From: Xanthomonas sp. DAR 35659
GTDB lineage: Bacteria; Pseudomonadota; Gammaproteobacteria; Xanthomonadales; Xanthomonadaceae
Direction of reading: 5' to 3'
Assembly (NCBI RefSeq): GCF_041242975.1
Contig: NZ_CP162488.1
Location: 3,648,001-3,712,000 of the forward strand
DNA length: 64,000 nucleotides
Below are positions 17,024-26,243 of this stretch, piece by piece. A program made the translations under genes and the position numbers. How positions within the stretch are numbered: position 1 is the stretch's first letter; each line of letters opens with the position of its first letter. The notes below the pieces were generated by a model, which worked only from the letters and a program-made list of their open reading frames with translations, had not been told where the DNA came from and did not search any database.

Positions 17024-17330
17024 CCTGTAGGAGCGGCTTCAGCCGCGACAGGCTTTACCGAGAACGCCGACCAGAACCGATCCAGGGCAGACGCCGCGAA
17101 CCTCTGTGGGAGCGACTTCAGGGCACCTCTAACAACCTGCTTTCGCCACAATCGAGTCAGATGCAGTTGGTCCTGTAGGAGCGGCTTTAGCCGCGACAGG
17201 CTCTACCGGGAACGCCTCGTCGCGGCTAAAGCCGCTCCTACAGGACACTTTCCGAAGTTATTGGAGGTGTCTTTCCGTCAGGACGGGCCTTACCGGAAAA
17301 ACCCGTCGCGACTGAAGTCGCTCCCACAAC
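17024..17330. repeat. REP cluster, five copies
   Basis: Copies of the TGTAGGAGCGGCTTCAGCCG element lie at about 17024-17053, 17103-17122 (degenerate), 17172-17200, and inverted at 17218-17244 and 17304-17329. The third and fourth form a hairpin pair around a 17-base spacer. They fill the 368-base gap between the converging ispA and GH39 genes, which holds no coding sequence I can support. Confidence 0.85.
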
Positions 17331-17366
17331 AGCTCGCCCCCTGTAGCGCGCTTGTCAGCGCCCCGC

Positions 17367-18920
17367 TCAGCGCGGGCGTAGCTCCAGCAGCACCACATCG
17401 TTGGCGCGCATCGCCACATCCACCTGCGCGCGCCCGTCCTTGCCCACGCGCACCCGCCGCAGTTCCGGCGCATCGACGGTCGTGCCCTGCAGCGCACGCA
17501 ATTGCTGATCGCTCAGCGTCTTCGGCGCGCCCATGCGCAGATACGCGCTGTACGCATCGTTGGCATCGAAGCCGGTGCGACGGATCGCCACCGCATACGC
17601 ACCCGGCGCCAGTCCACGCAGTTGCAGACAAAGCGGCGCACGCGCGGCCGGCGGCAGCAGTTGGGTGAAGTACGGTCGATTGCTCTTGTCCTGCCGCGGC
17701 GTAACGAAGTCCCACGCCAGCAGCTTCAGCACACCATCGTCGTAGGTCGCATAACTCTGCGCATCGGCGTTGCGCAGCTGGCGCGCGCCCAGCGCATGCA
17801 GGTACTTGTAGGCGAAGTACGCCGGCTTGCGGATGCCCTGCGGATTGAGCAGGCCGAAACCGCCCTGGAACGGGGCGGTCGGCGGCCCCGGCTCCTCGAA
17901 CAGGTCGCTGTAGGTCCAGTAGCTCATGCCCTGCGCCTGGCCTTCCACCGCCTTGAGCTTGCTCAGGATGTAGGCGGCGCTGAGATAGGCGTCGTGCACC
18001 GGATCACGCGGCGTGTAGCTGGTGCTCCACTCGGTGAAATACAACGGCAGATCCGGCATCGCCGAGGCCTGGATCTGCGCGCGCACGCGGCGCACGTCGC
18101 CGACGATCGCGTCGGGCGATGGCGACAGCTTGGTATCGCTTTCGCCCTTCTCGTCGAGGAAGCCGCCGTCCACGCCATAGGTGTGGGTGGTGATGAAATC
18201 CACTGGCGTGCCGGCGGCGTGCGCATGGGCGATGAATTCCGGCACCCAGGCCGCACCCGCGGTCGACGGCCCGCCGACCTTGAGCCGCGGATCGATGCGC
18301 TTGATCGTTTTTGCCGTCGCCGCGTACAGCGCGAAGTACGCCGGCTGGTCCGCGCCCTCCCAGAAGCCGGCCAGGTTCGGCTCGTTCCACACCTCGAAAT
18401 ACCAGCGCCGCACTTCGTCCTCGCCATAGCGCTGCCGCACATGGCGCACGAACGCGTCCACCAGCGCGGTCCACTTGTCCAACTTCGGATGCGAGGTATT
18501 GCCCTGCCAATAGAAGATCCGCTGCTCGGACGTCTTCATCGCCTCCGGGGTGAAACCCAGTTCGACGAAAGGACGGATGCCCATGCCGAGCATACGGTCG
18601 TACAACTGGTCGATCTTGCTCCAGTCGTAGTGCGGGCGCCCATCCACTTCGCGGTAGGTGCCGAGCACGTCGTGGAAGATCGCGTGGAAGCGCAGGTAGC
18701 GGAAGCCCAGTTCGTCGCGGGCGGTGCGCAGTTGCGCCAGGCTGTCCTCGCGCAGCAGCGTGCCCGGATAGTCCGACCCCACCGACAGGTCGTAGAAGCG
18801 GTCGCGCGCCGTGGTCGGCCCCTGCACGTCCAGCGCGATCGTGCGCGGCGCCGGCTGCGCCACGGCGGTGGCGGCCAATCCAAGCCATACGATCGCAATC
18901 AACCGGCGCAGCACTCGCAC
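17367..18920 (-). CDS. GH39 family glycoside hydrolase (beta-xylosidase-like), secreted
   Basis: Encodes 517 residues with a signal peptide (MRVLRRLIAIVWLGLAATAVAQ, cleavage after AVA). The TIM-barrel domain carries the GH39 acid/base Glu180 in EVWNEPN and the nucleophile Glu297 in YFTEWST. The C-terminal 110 residues form a beta-rich domain. GH39 enzymes release xylose or, in some clades, iduronic acid or other sugars from the non-reducing end; a beta-xylosidase role fits a plant-associated lifestyle but is not proven. No other xylan gene is nearby. It is divergent from the M35 peptidase gene across 261 bases. Confidence 0.88.
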   Translation of the reverse strand: MRVLRRLIAIVWLGLAATAVAQPAPRTIALDVQGPTTARDRFYDLSVGSDYPGTLLREDSLAQLRTARDELGFRYLRFHAIFHDVLGTYREVDGRPHYDWSKIDQLYDRMLGMGIRPFVELGFTPEAMKTSEQRIFYWQGNTSHPKLDKWTALVDAFVRHVRQRYGEDEVRRWYFEVWNEPNLAGFWEGADQPAYFALYAATAKTIKRIDPRLKVGGPSTAGAAWVPEFIAHAHAAGTPVDFITTHTYGVDGGFLDEKGESDTKLSPSPDAIVGDVRRVRAQIQASAMPDLPLYFTEWSTSYTPRDPVHDAYLSAAYILSKLKAVEGQAQGMSYWTYSDLFEEPGPPTAPFQGGFGLLNPQGIRKPAYFAYKYLHALGARQLRNADAQSYATYDDGVLKLLAWDFVTPRQDKSNRPYFTQLLPPAARAPLCLQLRGLAPGAYAVAIRRTGFDANDAYSAYLRMGAPKTLSDQQLRALQGTTVDAPELRRVRVGKDGRAQVDVAMRANDVVLLELRPR

Positions 18921-19181
18921 GTCCGCCCTCTCCCACGGCGCGATGAGCGCCCGACTCTAGCATCGTGGCGCGCGTCGGCAACCCCGCAGCGCATCGGCGC
19001 CTGCGTGCCTCGCCGCGCAGCCGTCGCGATGCGTCGTCGCAGCGAACCGGTTTGTGGGATCGAACGCCCGCTTCGCTGGACGAAATCGCAGACAAACGCG
19101 CAATCCGCCACCAGCCGCGAAGCGGCGGGCTAGTTTGCATACGCCCACGCATGGGCACCCATTTTCAACGGAGACGTCTGC

Positions 19182-20273
19182 ATGAAACGCACATCCCTGA
19201 TCTCGGCGGCAATCGGCTTCAGTCTGGTCGGCATCATCTCGGCGGCCACTGCGCAATCGCAGTTGGTGCGGGCGCCCGCGCCGCTGCAGGTCGACCTGAC
19301 GCCGGTAGCCGATGCCGACGGGCAGCAGCGCGGCCAGTTCGCGGTCACCGTGCGCAATACCGGCACGCGCGCCGCGCGCGTGCCCAAATGGGAACTGCCA
19401 CTGGGCGAGCTGGACGGCAGCCTGTTCGAGATACAGCGCGATGGCCGTGCGGTCGATTACGTCGGACGCCTGGTCAAGCGCGCCGCGCCGCGCGCCGAGG
19501 ATTTCGTGACCCTGCAGCCGGGCGAGGCGCGGCAGGCGCAGATCGATCTGGCCGACGCCTACGACCTGTCGCGCAGCGGCAACTACACGATCCACCTGAA
19601 TGCCTCGCTGCAGTACGCCGCCTTCGCCGACGGCGAGCGGATCCAGCGCGCCGTCGGCCAGCCGCAGACGGTGTCCAGCGCGCCGCTGACGGTGTGGCTG
19701 GACGGCCGCGGCCGCGCGGTGCGCAACGACCTGATGGTCGGCCCGCAGGCGGTGGTCAACGGCATCAACTACGCGTCCTGCAGCAGCAGCCAGATCAGCA
19801 CCATCGGCAGCGCGGTGAACGCGGCGCGCACCTATTCGCAGAACGCCAAGACCTACCTCAACGGCGGCAGCACCGGCGCGCGCTACACCACCTGGTTCGG
19901 CGCCTACAACGCCAGCCGCTACAGCACCGCCACCTCCAATTTCGTCAACATCGATGCGGCGATCGACCAGAACAACGGCCAGGTCACCATCAACTGCGGG
20001 TGCAGCGACAGTTCCTATGCCTACGTCTACGCCAACCAGCCGTACCAGATCTACGTGTGCAACGCGTTCTGGAGCGCGCCGCTGACCGGCACCGATTCCA
20101 AGGCCGGCACGCTGATCCACGAGATGAGCCACTTCACCGTGGTCGCCGGCACCTCCGACTACGCCTATGGCCAGAGCGCGGCCAAGAACCTGGCCACCAG
20201 CAACCCGGCGCGCGCAGTGAAGAACGCCGACAGCCACGAATACTTCGCCGAGAACAACCCGGCGCAGAACTAG
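19182..20273 (+). CDS. M35 family metalloendopeptidase (aspzincin), secreted
   Basis: Encodes 363 residues. A signal peptide ends near TAQ (residue 25). Residues 30-180 resemble the beta-sandwich propeptide-like region of peptidyl-Lys metalloendopeptidases. The catalytic domain follows, with HEMSH (His313, Glu314, His317) and the aspartate ligand Asp326 in GTSDYAYG, the defining pair of aspzincins. Six Cys around residues 200-293 fit conserved disulfides. Such proteases cleave before lysine and degrade host or environmental protein. The family is best known in fungi and scattered in bacteria. A strong hairpin follows the gene. Confidence 0.9.
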   Translation: MKRTSLISAAIGFSLVGIISAATAQSQLVRAPAPLQVDLTPVADADGQQRGQFAVTVRNTGTRAARVPKWELPLGELDGSLFEIQRDGRAVDYVGRLVKRAAPRAEDFVTLQPGEARQAQIDLADAYDLSRSGNYTIHLNASLQYAAFADGERIQRAVGQPQTVSSAPLTVWLDGRGRAVRNDLMVGPQAVVNGINYASCSSSQISTIGSAVNAARTYSQNAKTYLNGGSTGARYTTWFGAYNASRYSTATSNFVNIDAAIDQNNGQVTINCGCSDSSYAYVYANQPYQIYVCNAFWSAPLTGTDSKAGTLIHEMSHFTVVAGTSDYAYGQSAAKNLATSNPARAVKNADSHEYFAENNPAQN

Positions 20274-20289
20274 GCCACCGGCTGCGGAC

Positions 20290-20324
20290 GGCGCGGTGCC
20301 GGCAGCGCTTGCCGGCACCGCGCC
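20290..20324. terminator. Hairpin between converging M35 and DUF1501 genes
   Basis: A perfect 15-base stem (GGCGCGGTGCCGGCA and complement) with a five-base loop, 17 bases after the M35 stop. No long T run is present, so efficiency as an intrinsic terminator is uncertain; it lies between converging genes. Confidence 0.65.
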
Positions 20325-20477
20325 CCTGTTGGCCGACGACACGCCGGCGGTGGCCGGCGCTGTTCATCACCGTGCCTGAAGTGGCGATGCCCGCGTCGCC
20401 ATGCCGAAAACCTTGCGCTGCCACCAGCGCCTGCGACCACGCATCGCAAGCGGCGGCCATCCGCGGCATGCACGTCC

Positions 20478-21617
20478 TCAGCGCGACGCCAGCAACCCCT
20501 CCATTGCCCGCACCGCCGCGCTGCCGGGGAACACCTGCGTTTCCAGCGCCGCTTCCGGCACGCCCAGGTGCGCGCCCAGCAGATGCTTGAACACGCTGCG
20601 CAGGTCGGTGGTCGCGCGCAGGTCGCGGCCCTCGTTCAAGGCATGCGGCGCCAGCCCGGGCCAGTCGCCGGCGATGCGCCCGCCGCGCACCGCGCCGCCG
20701 GCCAGGAACGCGACGCCGCCGGTGCCATGGTCGGTGCCGCCGGTGCCGTTGACCGCCGCGGTCCGGCCGAACTCGGTCACCACCGCGACCACGCTGCGCT
20801 CCCAACTGGCACCGGCGCCGTCATGGAACGCGCGCAATCCGGCATCGAGTTCGGCCAATTTGCGCTGCAGCACCGCGGCCTGGTTGCCGTGCGTGTCCCA
20901 ACCCGAATCCTCGACGAAACCGATACGCGGGCCATCGTCCTTGGCCATGAAGCTGGCGGCGGCGCGCATCGCCTGCGGCAGTTGCCCGCCCTTGCCGCTC
21001 TCCACCAGCGTGTCCTGGCTGCGCAGCGCGCGGGCGAAGCCAGCGGCCAATTGCGCATCGGCGGCATACAGCGGTTGCAGCCGCTGCAGCAGGATCGGAT
21101 TGACCTCGCTCGGCAATGGCGGCGACCAACCAGCGACCGCGGCCGGGCCGCGCATGATCAGCGGCGTCACCGCGCTCACCGACAGCGCCTCGACCCCATG
21201 CAACGCCGCCGCGCAGCGGTTGAGCCAGCCGCTGGACGCGCCGCTGGGGCGCGCGGTGCCGTTCTCCAGGCAGTCCTGCGCTTCGAAATGCGAGCGCTGC
21301 CGGTACGGCGGCGCCACCGCCACCACCGGCAGCCACTGCTGGCGCGCGTACAGCTCATGGGCGAAGCCCAGCGCCGGATGCAAGGCGAAGCTGCCATCCA
21401 GGGCCAGGGTCTGCTGCGGCGCCAGCGCGCCGCGCAGCCGCGCATAGTCCGCATCGCCCTGCGGCACCAGCGCGTGCAGGCCGTCCAGCGCGCCGCGCAG
21501 CAGCACCACCAGCAGCCGCGTGTGCGCGGACGGCGCGGCCAGGCTGGGACCGGACCACAGGCTCAGCAGCGTGGCCGCGCCACTGGCGGCGAGGAAACGG
21601 CGGCGTGTCAGAGGCAT
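20478..21617 (-). CDS. DUF1501 domain-containing secreted protein
   Basis: Encodes 379 residues. The N terminus MPLTRRRFLAASGAATLLSL has a twin-arginine-type signal. The domain includes LLVVLLRGALDGLHALVPQGD and a C-terminal GGTDHGTGGVAFLAGGAVRGG, typical of DUF1501 proteins, which have an alkaline-phosphatase-like fold related to sulfatases. Function is unknown; it is almost always next to a DUF1800 gene, as here with a 36-base gap. Both products are probably exported and act as a pair. Confidence 0.88.
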   Translation of the reverse strand: MPLTRRRFLAASGAATLLSLWSGPSLAAPSAHTRLLVVLLRGALDGLHALVPQGDADYARLRGALAPQQTLALDGSFALHPALGFAHELYARQQWLPVVAVAPPYRQRSHFEAQDCLENGTARPSGASSGWLNRCAAALHGVEALSVSAVTPLIMRGPAAVAGWSPPLPSEVNPILLQRLQPLYAADAQLAAGFARALRSQDTLVESGKGGQLPQAMRAAASFMAKDDGPRIGFVEDSGWDTHGNQAAVLQRKLAELDAGLRAFHDGAGASWERSVVAVVTEFGRTAAVNGTGGTDHGTGGVAFLAGGAVRGGRIAGDWPGLAPHALNEGRDLRATTDLRSVFKHLLGAHLGVPEAALETQVFPGSAAVRAMEGLLASR

Positions 21618-21653
21618 GGACGTTCTCCGCTTGGGTGAGGCACGACGCGCCGC

Positions 21654-23078
21654 TCAGGCGCGCCATTGGAAGGCCGGGCTGGCCAGCAGCAAGGCCACGC
21701 CATCGCGCGGCGATTCGGCGCGCCGCAACGCGCTGCTCGTGTCCGGGTCCAGGCTGCCGGCGAACACGGTCGCGGCCAGTGCCAGCGGGTCGGCCTGCGC
21801 GGACAGGCCGGACAGGGCCTCGGCCGCCTGCACCCGTTTCCACAGCGCGTCCGGCCCGTTCCATTCCGCCGCCACGTCGGCATAGCCGGCCGGCGAGCGC
21901 GGCATGAACGGCGGTTGCCCCATCCGCGCCAGCATGTCCAGCAGGGTGCGCTGCTGCGCCGGCGCCTGCGGCCAGTCGCCGCCGGCGCGCAGCGCCGACA
22001 GCACGAAGTCCTGCGGCGCCTTGAACTTGCGCGCGTCCGCGCTCCACGCCTCGTCGCTGTCGATCAGCGCGCGGTACACGCTGGGCAGATCGCCGTCGCT
22101 GCGCAACCAGGCCTCGGCCATGCGTTGCACCAGCGCCGGCGGCGGATCGTCGCGGACGAAATGCCGCGCCAGCTTCAGCGACAGATGCCGGGCGGTGGCC
22201 GGATGCCGCGCCAGCGCGGTCAGGATCGCCTCGCCTTGCGCCAACCCGGCCTCGGCGTAGCGTCGGCCCAGCACCTGGCGGCTACCGGCGGCATGCGCCG
22301 CGGCGCGGAACACGAAGGCGCCGGCCGGCGCGACATCGTGCTCGAACTCGCGCGGCGCGGGCACGCCCCAGCCGGTGATCGCGCGCGCCAGTTCGGTCAC
22401 GTCGGCCTGGGTGTAGCCGCCATCCACGCCTAGCGTGTGCAGTTCCAGGATCTCGCGCGCCAGGTTCTCGTTGAGTCCCGGCCGCCGCGGCGGCGTCGCC
22501 GGGTCCTGCCGCGCCGCGCGGCGTTGCGCGCGCTGCGCCGCCATCGAGTCCGGACCGATCGACGCGGTGTTGTCCAGGTAGCGCAGCATCGCCGGGTGCC
22601 GCTCCACCGCCAGCAGCAGGTCGGCGAAGCGGCCCATGCAATGCGGGCGGATCGCCTCGCGCTCCATCGGCGCGGCGTACAGCGTGGCGGCGCGCTTGTC
22701 GACCGAGACCGCGAAATGGTTGGACCAGAACTGCACCAGGCGTTCGGCGAAACCGTCGGCGCTGGCGACCGCCACGGCGTAGCGCGCCGCCAGTTCCTGC
22801 GCCTGTGCCTGCCGGTACAGGCTGCGCGCCGCCTGCTGCGCGGGCTTGGCATCCGCCGGCGCCTGCATCCGCGCCTGGCGCCGTTCGCGCTGGTAGGCGG
22901 CTTCGCGGCGCAGGTAATCCAGGCTGTCGGGCAAGCCCTGCAGCGCCGGGAGGGCGGCGGGCCGCGGGCGCAGCTGCGCGGCCAGCCAGGCGCGCGGGTC
23001 GTCGATGGCCGCCAGTTCGCCGGGACGTGCGCCCAGGCCGAAGCGATTCGCGGCGCTCAGGGTGTGGCGACGGATCAT
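21654..23078 (-). CDS. DUF1800 domain-containing protein
   Basis: Encodes 474 residues. The start is [22 protein letters not shown] at 23078; the frame is open further upstream without family similarity. DUF1800 features visible are the N-terminal NRFGLG, the central [24 protein letters not shown], and [34 protein letters not shown] (here EILELHTLG). Its function is not known. It is upstream of the DUF1501 gene and probably in one transcript. No obvious signal peptide is seen, which is common for this family when exported with its partner. Confidence 0.88.
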   Translation of the reverse strand: [474 protein letters not shown]

Positions 23079-23257
23079 GCGGCGCTCCCGTTCGGCAGTC
23101 GCATGGCTAACGCGCCAGGGCCGGGCCCGGTTGACGCGGCCCGCAACGCGGCCACGGGCTGGCCCGGATTGCATGGCGAGCCGGCAACGGCAGGGGCCGC
23201 GGCGAGGCGGAGCGCACGGCGGCCGCGGCCCAGTGCGCGACGCCGGCCAGCGCAACG

Positions 23258-23287
23258 AAAAAGGCCCGGCGGTGGCCGGGCCTTTTT
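23258..23287 (-). terminator. Intrinsic terminator of the DUF4870 gene
   Basis: A 13-base perfect stem, AAAAAGGCCCGGC and complement, with a four-base loop and T run on the minus strand, 22 bases beyond the DUF4870 stop codon. Confidence 0.9.
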
Positions 23288-23308
23288 GCGCGACGCGTGT
23301 GCTGCGGC

Positions 23309-23686
23309 TTACTTGATCAGGCGCAGCGCGAACGGGTAGCGGTAGGCCACGCCTTCGTTGGCCTTGATCCCGGCCAGGATGCAGAACACCAGGTTCACCA
23401 CCCACACCACCGGCATCAGCAGGCCGCCAATCACGATGATGCTGAGCACCATGCAGATCACGTAGGCGATGGCGACCGTGATCTGGAAGTTCAGCGCTTC
23501 CTTGGCCTGGTCGTTGAGGAACGACTTGGCCGGGTTGTCCTTGTTCACCAGCCAGATGATCAGCGGCACGATGAAGCCGGCGATGATGCCCGACAGATGG
23601 GTGATCAGTGCGACCGTGCGGTCCTCCTGCGGGCCAGCGGCGGCCGGCGGCGGCGGCGGGGCGGTCACATTGTCGAATTCGCTCAT
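23309..23686 (-). CDS. DUF4870 domain-containing membrane protein
   Basis: A protein of 125 residues: a Pro/Ala-rich cytoplasmic N terminus followed by three hydrophobic segments (HLSGIIAGFIVPLIIWLV, QITVAIAYVICMVLSIIVIGGLLMP, VVNLVFCILAGIKANEG). The motifs NPAKSFLNDQAKEALNFQ and GVAYRYPFALRLIK are characteristic of DUF4870. Members are small inner-membrane proteins of unknown role. It has its own terminator and stands alone between the DUF1800 and pmbA genes. Confidence 0.9.
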   Translation of the reverse strand: MSEFDNVTAPPPPPAAAGPQEDRTVALITHLSGIIAGFIVPLIIWLVNKDNPAKSFLNDQAKEALNFQITVAIAYVICMVLSIIVIGGLLMPVVWVVNLVFCILAGIKANEGVAYRYPFALRLIK

Positions 23687-24054
23687 CGGTATTCCCTTCC
23701 TATGGTGGTGAGTGGCAAGGCGCCTGGCGCGCCACTCTCGGCGTAGCGCGCAACGCTGTCAAGGCATGCGGCCTTCCGCGGCGCGGGTTTCGGCCACCGC
23801 CGGCCCCGGCGCGCGGCGTGCGCAGGCCGATCTGGATGCCGGCCAGCCGCGGATCGGCGGCCCCGGCGCTTGCGAGCCGCCATCCGCGAACGGACGGCCA
23901 GCGGCGCCGCCGAGCCGGAACAGGGTGCCGCGGGGAGCGCCTTGCAAGGCCGGCATGCGACGCGCAGCGCAAACCCGGGCGGCGCGGCCATGTCGTCGGT
24001 GACCGCCCTTCCTACCAGGGGCATGGCCATCCGCCGGCGAGCGCCACGGGCTGC
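23687..24054. other. Intergenic region without recognised gene
   Basis: The 368 bases between the DUF4870 start and the pmbA stop contain only open frames of extreme Arg/Ala content on both strands. A short inverted repeat (GTGGCAAGGCGCC..GGCGCGCCAC) lies near 23712-23733. A promoter for the DUF4870 gene is expected at its right side of 23686, but no clear -35/-10 pair stands out. Confidence 0.6.
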
Positions 24055-25419
24055 TCAGTCGTTGCCGGCCACCGTCATCCTGCCGACCAGCACCGCGCCG
24101 ATATGCAGGTGCGAACGCACGTCGATGTCGCGGCCGACCGCCTCGATGCACTGGAACATCTCGCGCAGGTTGCCGGCGATGGTCACCTCGTCCACCGGAT
24201 AGGCGATTTCCCCGTTCTCGATCCAGAAGCCGCCGGCGCCGCGCGAATAGTCGCCGGTGACCGGGTTGACGCCATTGCCCATCAGCTCGGTGACCAGCAG
24301 TCCGCGCGGGATGCCGGCGGCGATCGACGCCAGATCCTCGGCGTTGGCGGCCACCTGCAGGTTGTGCACGCCGCCGGCGTTGGCGGTGGTCTGCAGGCCG
24401 AGCTTGCGCGCCGAATAGCTGCCCAGCACGTAACGCTGCAGCACCCCGTCGCGCACCAGCGGCGCATCGCGGGTGGCCACGCCCTCGCCGTCGAAGGCGG
24501 CCGAGCGCAGCCCGCGGCGCAGGTGCGGCCGTTCGTCGATGGCGAACCAGTCCGGGAACAGGCGACTGCCGACGCTGTCGAGCAGGAAGCTGGCGCGGCG
24601 ATACAGCGCGCCGCCGGAGACCGCGCCGAGCAGGTGCCCGATCAGCGAGCGCGCCATCTCCGGGGCGAACAGCACCGGCAGCTCGCCGGTCGGCAACGAG
24701 CGCGGCTGCAGCCGCGCCACGGTGCGCTCGGCGGCGCGGCGGCCGATCGCCGCCGGCAGTTCGAGGTCCTCGCGCGCCAGCGCGCTGCTGTACCAGCCGT
24801 CGCGCTGCATGCCGTCGCCGTGGCCGGCGATCAGCGCGCAGCCGATCGAATGGTGGGTGCTGCGCTCGCGGCCGACGAAGCCGTGCGAGTTGGCGTACAC
24901 CGACAGGCTCTCGCTGCTGCCGACCGAGGCGCCATCGGAATTGGCCACGCGCGGATCGGCCTCGCGCCCGGCGGCCTCGCAGGCCAGGGCCAGCTCGATC
25001 GCCTCTTCGGCCTCCAGCGACCACGGATGCCAGCGGTCCAGCTCGGGCAGCTCGCGCGCCATCAGCGCCGCGTCGGCCAAGCCGGCGGCGACGTCGTCCT
25101 CGGTGTAGCGGGCGATCGCGCAGGCCTGGGCCACGGTCGCCTCCAGGCTGGACTCGTGCAGGTCGGCGGTGCTGGCGCTGCCCTTGCGCTGGCCGAAGTA
25201 GACGGTGACGCCGATGCCGCGATCGCGGGTAGCCTCCACCGTTTCCACCGCGCCCAGGCGCACGTTGACGTCCAGCCCGCGGTCTTCGCTGCAGCTGACC
25301 TCGGCCTGGCTGGCGCCGAGGTCGCGCGCGCGCGCCAGCAGGCGCTGGGCGGTTTCGGACAGGCGCTCCAGGCGTTCCAGGCTGTCGTCGCGGCGCAGGT
25401 CGGGGGTGATCGCGTTCAA
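24055..25419 (-). CDS. pmbA: Metalloprotease PmbA (TldE)
   Basis: Encodes 454 residues of the TldE/PmbA family. Visible features include the N-terminal domain [46 protein letters not shown], the central [22 protein letters not shown], and the C-terminal [35 protein letters not shown]. TldE lacks the zinc motif and pairs with TldD, which supplies the catalytic HExxxH. The heterodimer degrades or trims peptides, including microcin B17 and CcdA in E. coli. TldD is encoded in this window at 26244-27686, with yjgA between them. It is transcribed divergently from yjgA. Confidence 0.95.
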   Translation of the reverse strand: MNAITPDLRRDDSLERLERLSETAQRLLARARDLGASQAEVSCSEDRGLDVNVRLGAVETVEATRDRGIGVTVYFGQRKGSASTADLHESSLEATVAQACAIARYTEDDVAAGLADAALMARELPELDRWHPWSLEAEEAIELALACEAAGREADPRVANSDGASVGSSESLSVYANSHGFVGRERSTHHSIGCALIAGHGDGMQRDGWYSSALAREDLELPAAIGRRAAERTVARLQPRSLPTGELPVLFAPEMARSLIGHLLGAVSGGALYRRASFLLDSVGSRLFPDWFAIDERPHLRRGLRSAAFDGEGVATRDAPLVRDGVLQRYVLGSYSARKLGLQTTANAGGVHNLQVAANAEDLASIAAGIPRGLLVTELMGNGVNPVTGDYSRGAGGFWIENGEIAYPVDEVTIAGNLREMFQCIEAVGRDIDVRSHLHIGAVLVGRMTVAGND

Positions 25420-25484
25420 TGCTTTATCCTGTGAAGGTCACGGCTCCGCGCAACGCGGAGCGGAAATTTCGAATTGGAAAGACG

Positions 25485-26084
25485 ATGCGCGGACGCGACG
25501 AAGACACCGGTGAATTCCGCGGCGAAAGCCGCAGCCAGCAGCGCCGCGAGGCGTTGGAGGTACTGAGCCTGGGCGAGAAGCTGGTGGCCCTGACGCCGGC
25601 GCAGCTGGCCAGGCTGCCGGTGCCCGAGTCGCTGCTGCCGCATATCGCCGAGACCAAGCGCATCACCTCGCACATCGCGCACAAGCGGCAACTGGCGTTC
25701 CTGGCCAAGCAGATGCGCCGCGAGGACGATGCCACGCTGGAGGCGATCCGCGAGGCGCTGGACGTCAACAGCGACGGCGCGCGCCGCGAAGTGGCGGCGC
25801 TGCACCGGGTCGAGGACTGGCGCGAACGGCTGCTCGCCGACGGCGACAGCGCGCTGTCCGAGCTGCTGAGCGACCACCCCGAGGCCGACCGCCAGCGGCT
25901 TCGCCAACTGGTCCGCAACGCCAAGGAAGAACGGCTGAAGAACAAGCCGCCGCATGCCTATCGGGAGTTGTTCCGGGAACTGCGCGACCTGATGCTCGGC
26001 GGGGCGTCGGGAATCGGGAATGGAGAATCGGGAATCGACGACGCGGACGAGGACGCGGCGCGCGAGGACGACACCCGCGACTGA
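25485..26084 (+). CDS. yjgA: Ribosome biogenesis factor YjgA (DarP)
   Basis: Encodes 199 residues, the DUF615 family: [42 protein letters not shown], then a helical bundle ending [17 protein letters not shown]. In E. coli DarP helps late assembly of the 50S subunit. Start set at MRGRDEDTG; an ATG at 25419 would overlap pmbA. The last 25 residues ([11 protein letters not shown], then an acidic tail) lie beyond the usual end of the family and are encoded by a GGGAATC-type repeat. The pairing of yjgA with pmbA in opposite directions is conserved widely. Confidence 0.93.
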   Translation: MRGRDEDTGEFRGESRSQQRREALEVLSLGEKLVALTPAQLARLPVPESLLPHIAETKRITSHIAHKRQLAFLAKQMRREDDATLEAIREALDVNSDGARREVAALHRVEDWRERLLADGDSALSELLSDHPEADRQRLRQLVRNAKEERLKNKPPHAYRELFRELRDLMLGGASGIGNGESGIDDADEDAAREDDTRD

Positions 26085-26240
26085 GGCGCGGCGTCGGCGG
26101 CCACTGCGCACGGCCGCCGACGCCATCCCAGCCCGGCGGCGGGCGCGTCGCCCGATGGGTCGATCCGCCAGGCAGGCAAAGCGGCAGCGCACCGCGGCGC
26201 CCGCCTTCCCGATTCCCGTTTCCCGATTCCCCACTCCCGG
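26007..26240. repeat. GGGAATC repeat, inverted pair (site A)
   Basis: The left arm 26007-26037 reads GGGAATCGGGAATGGAG and on; the right arm 26206-26240 is the C-rich complement type (CCCGATTCCCGTTTCCC and on). The spacer is about 170 bases. The left arm lies within the yjgA coding sequence and the right arm ends four bases from the tldD stop. Confidence 0.85.
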
Positions 26241-26243
26241 CCC

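Noticed and set aside
17024..17330. Repeat array considered as a CRISPR
   Set aside because: Units differ in orientation and length, spacers are irregular, and no cas genes are near.
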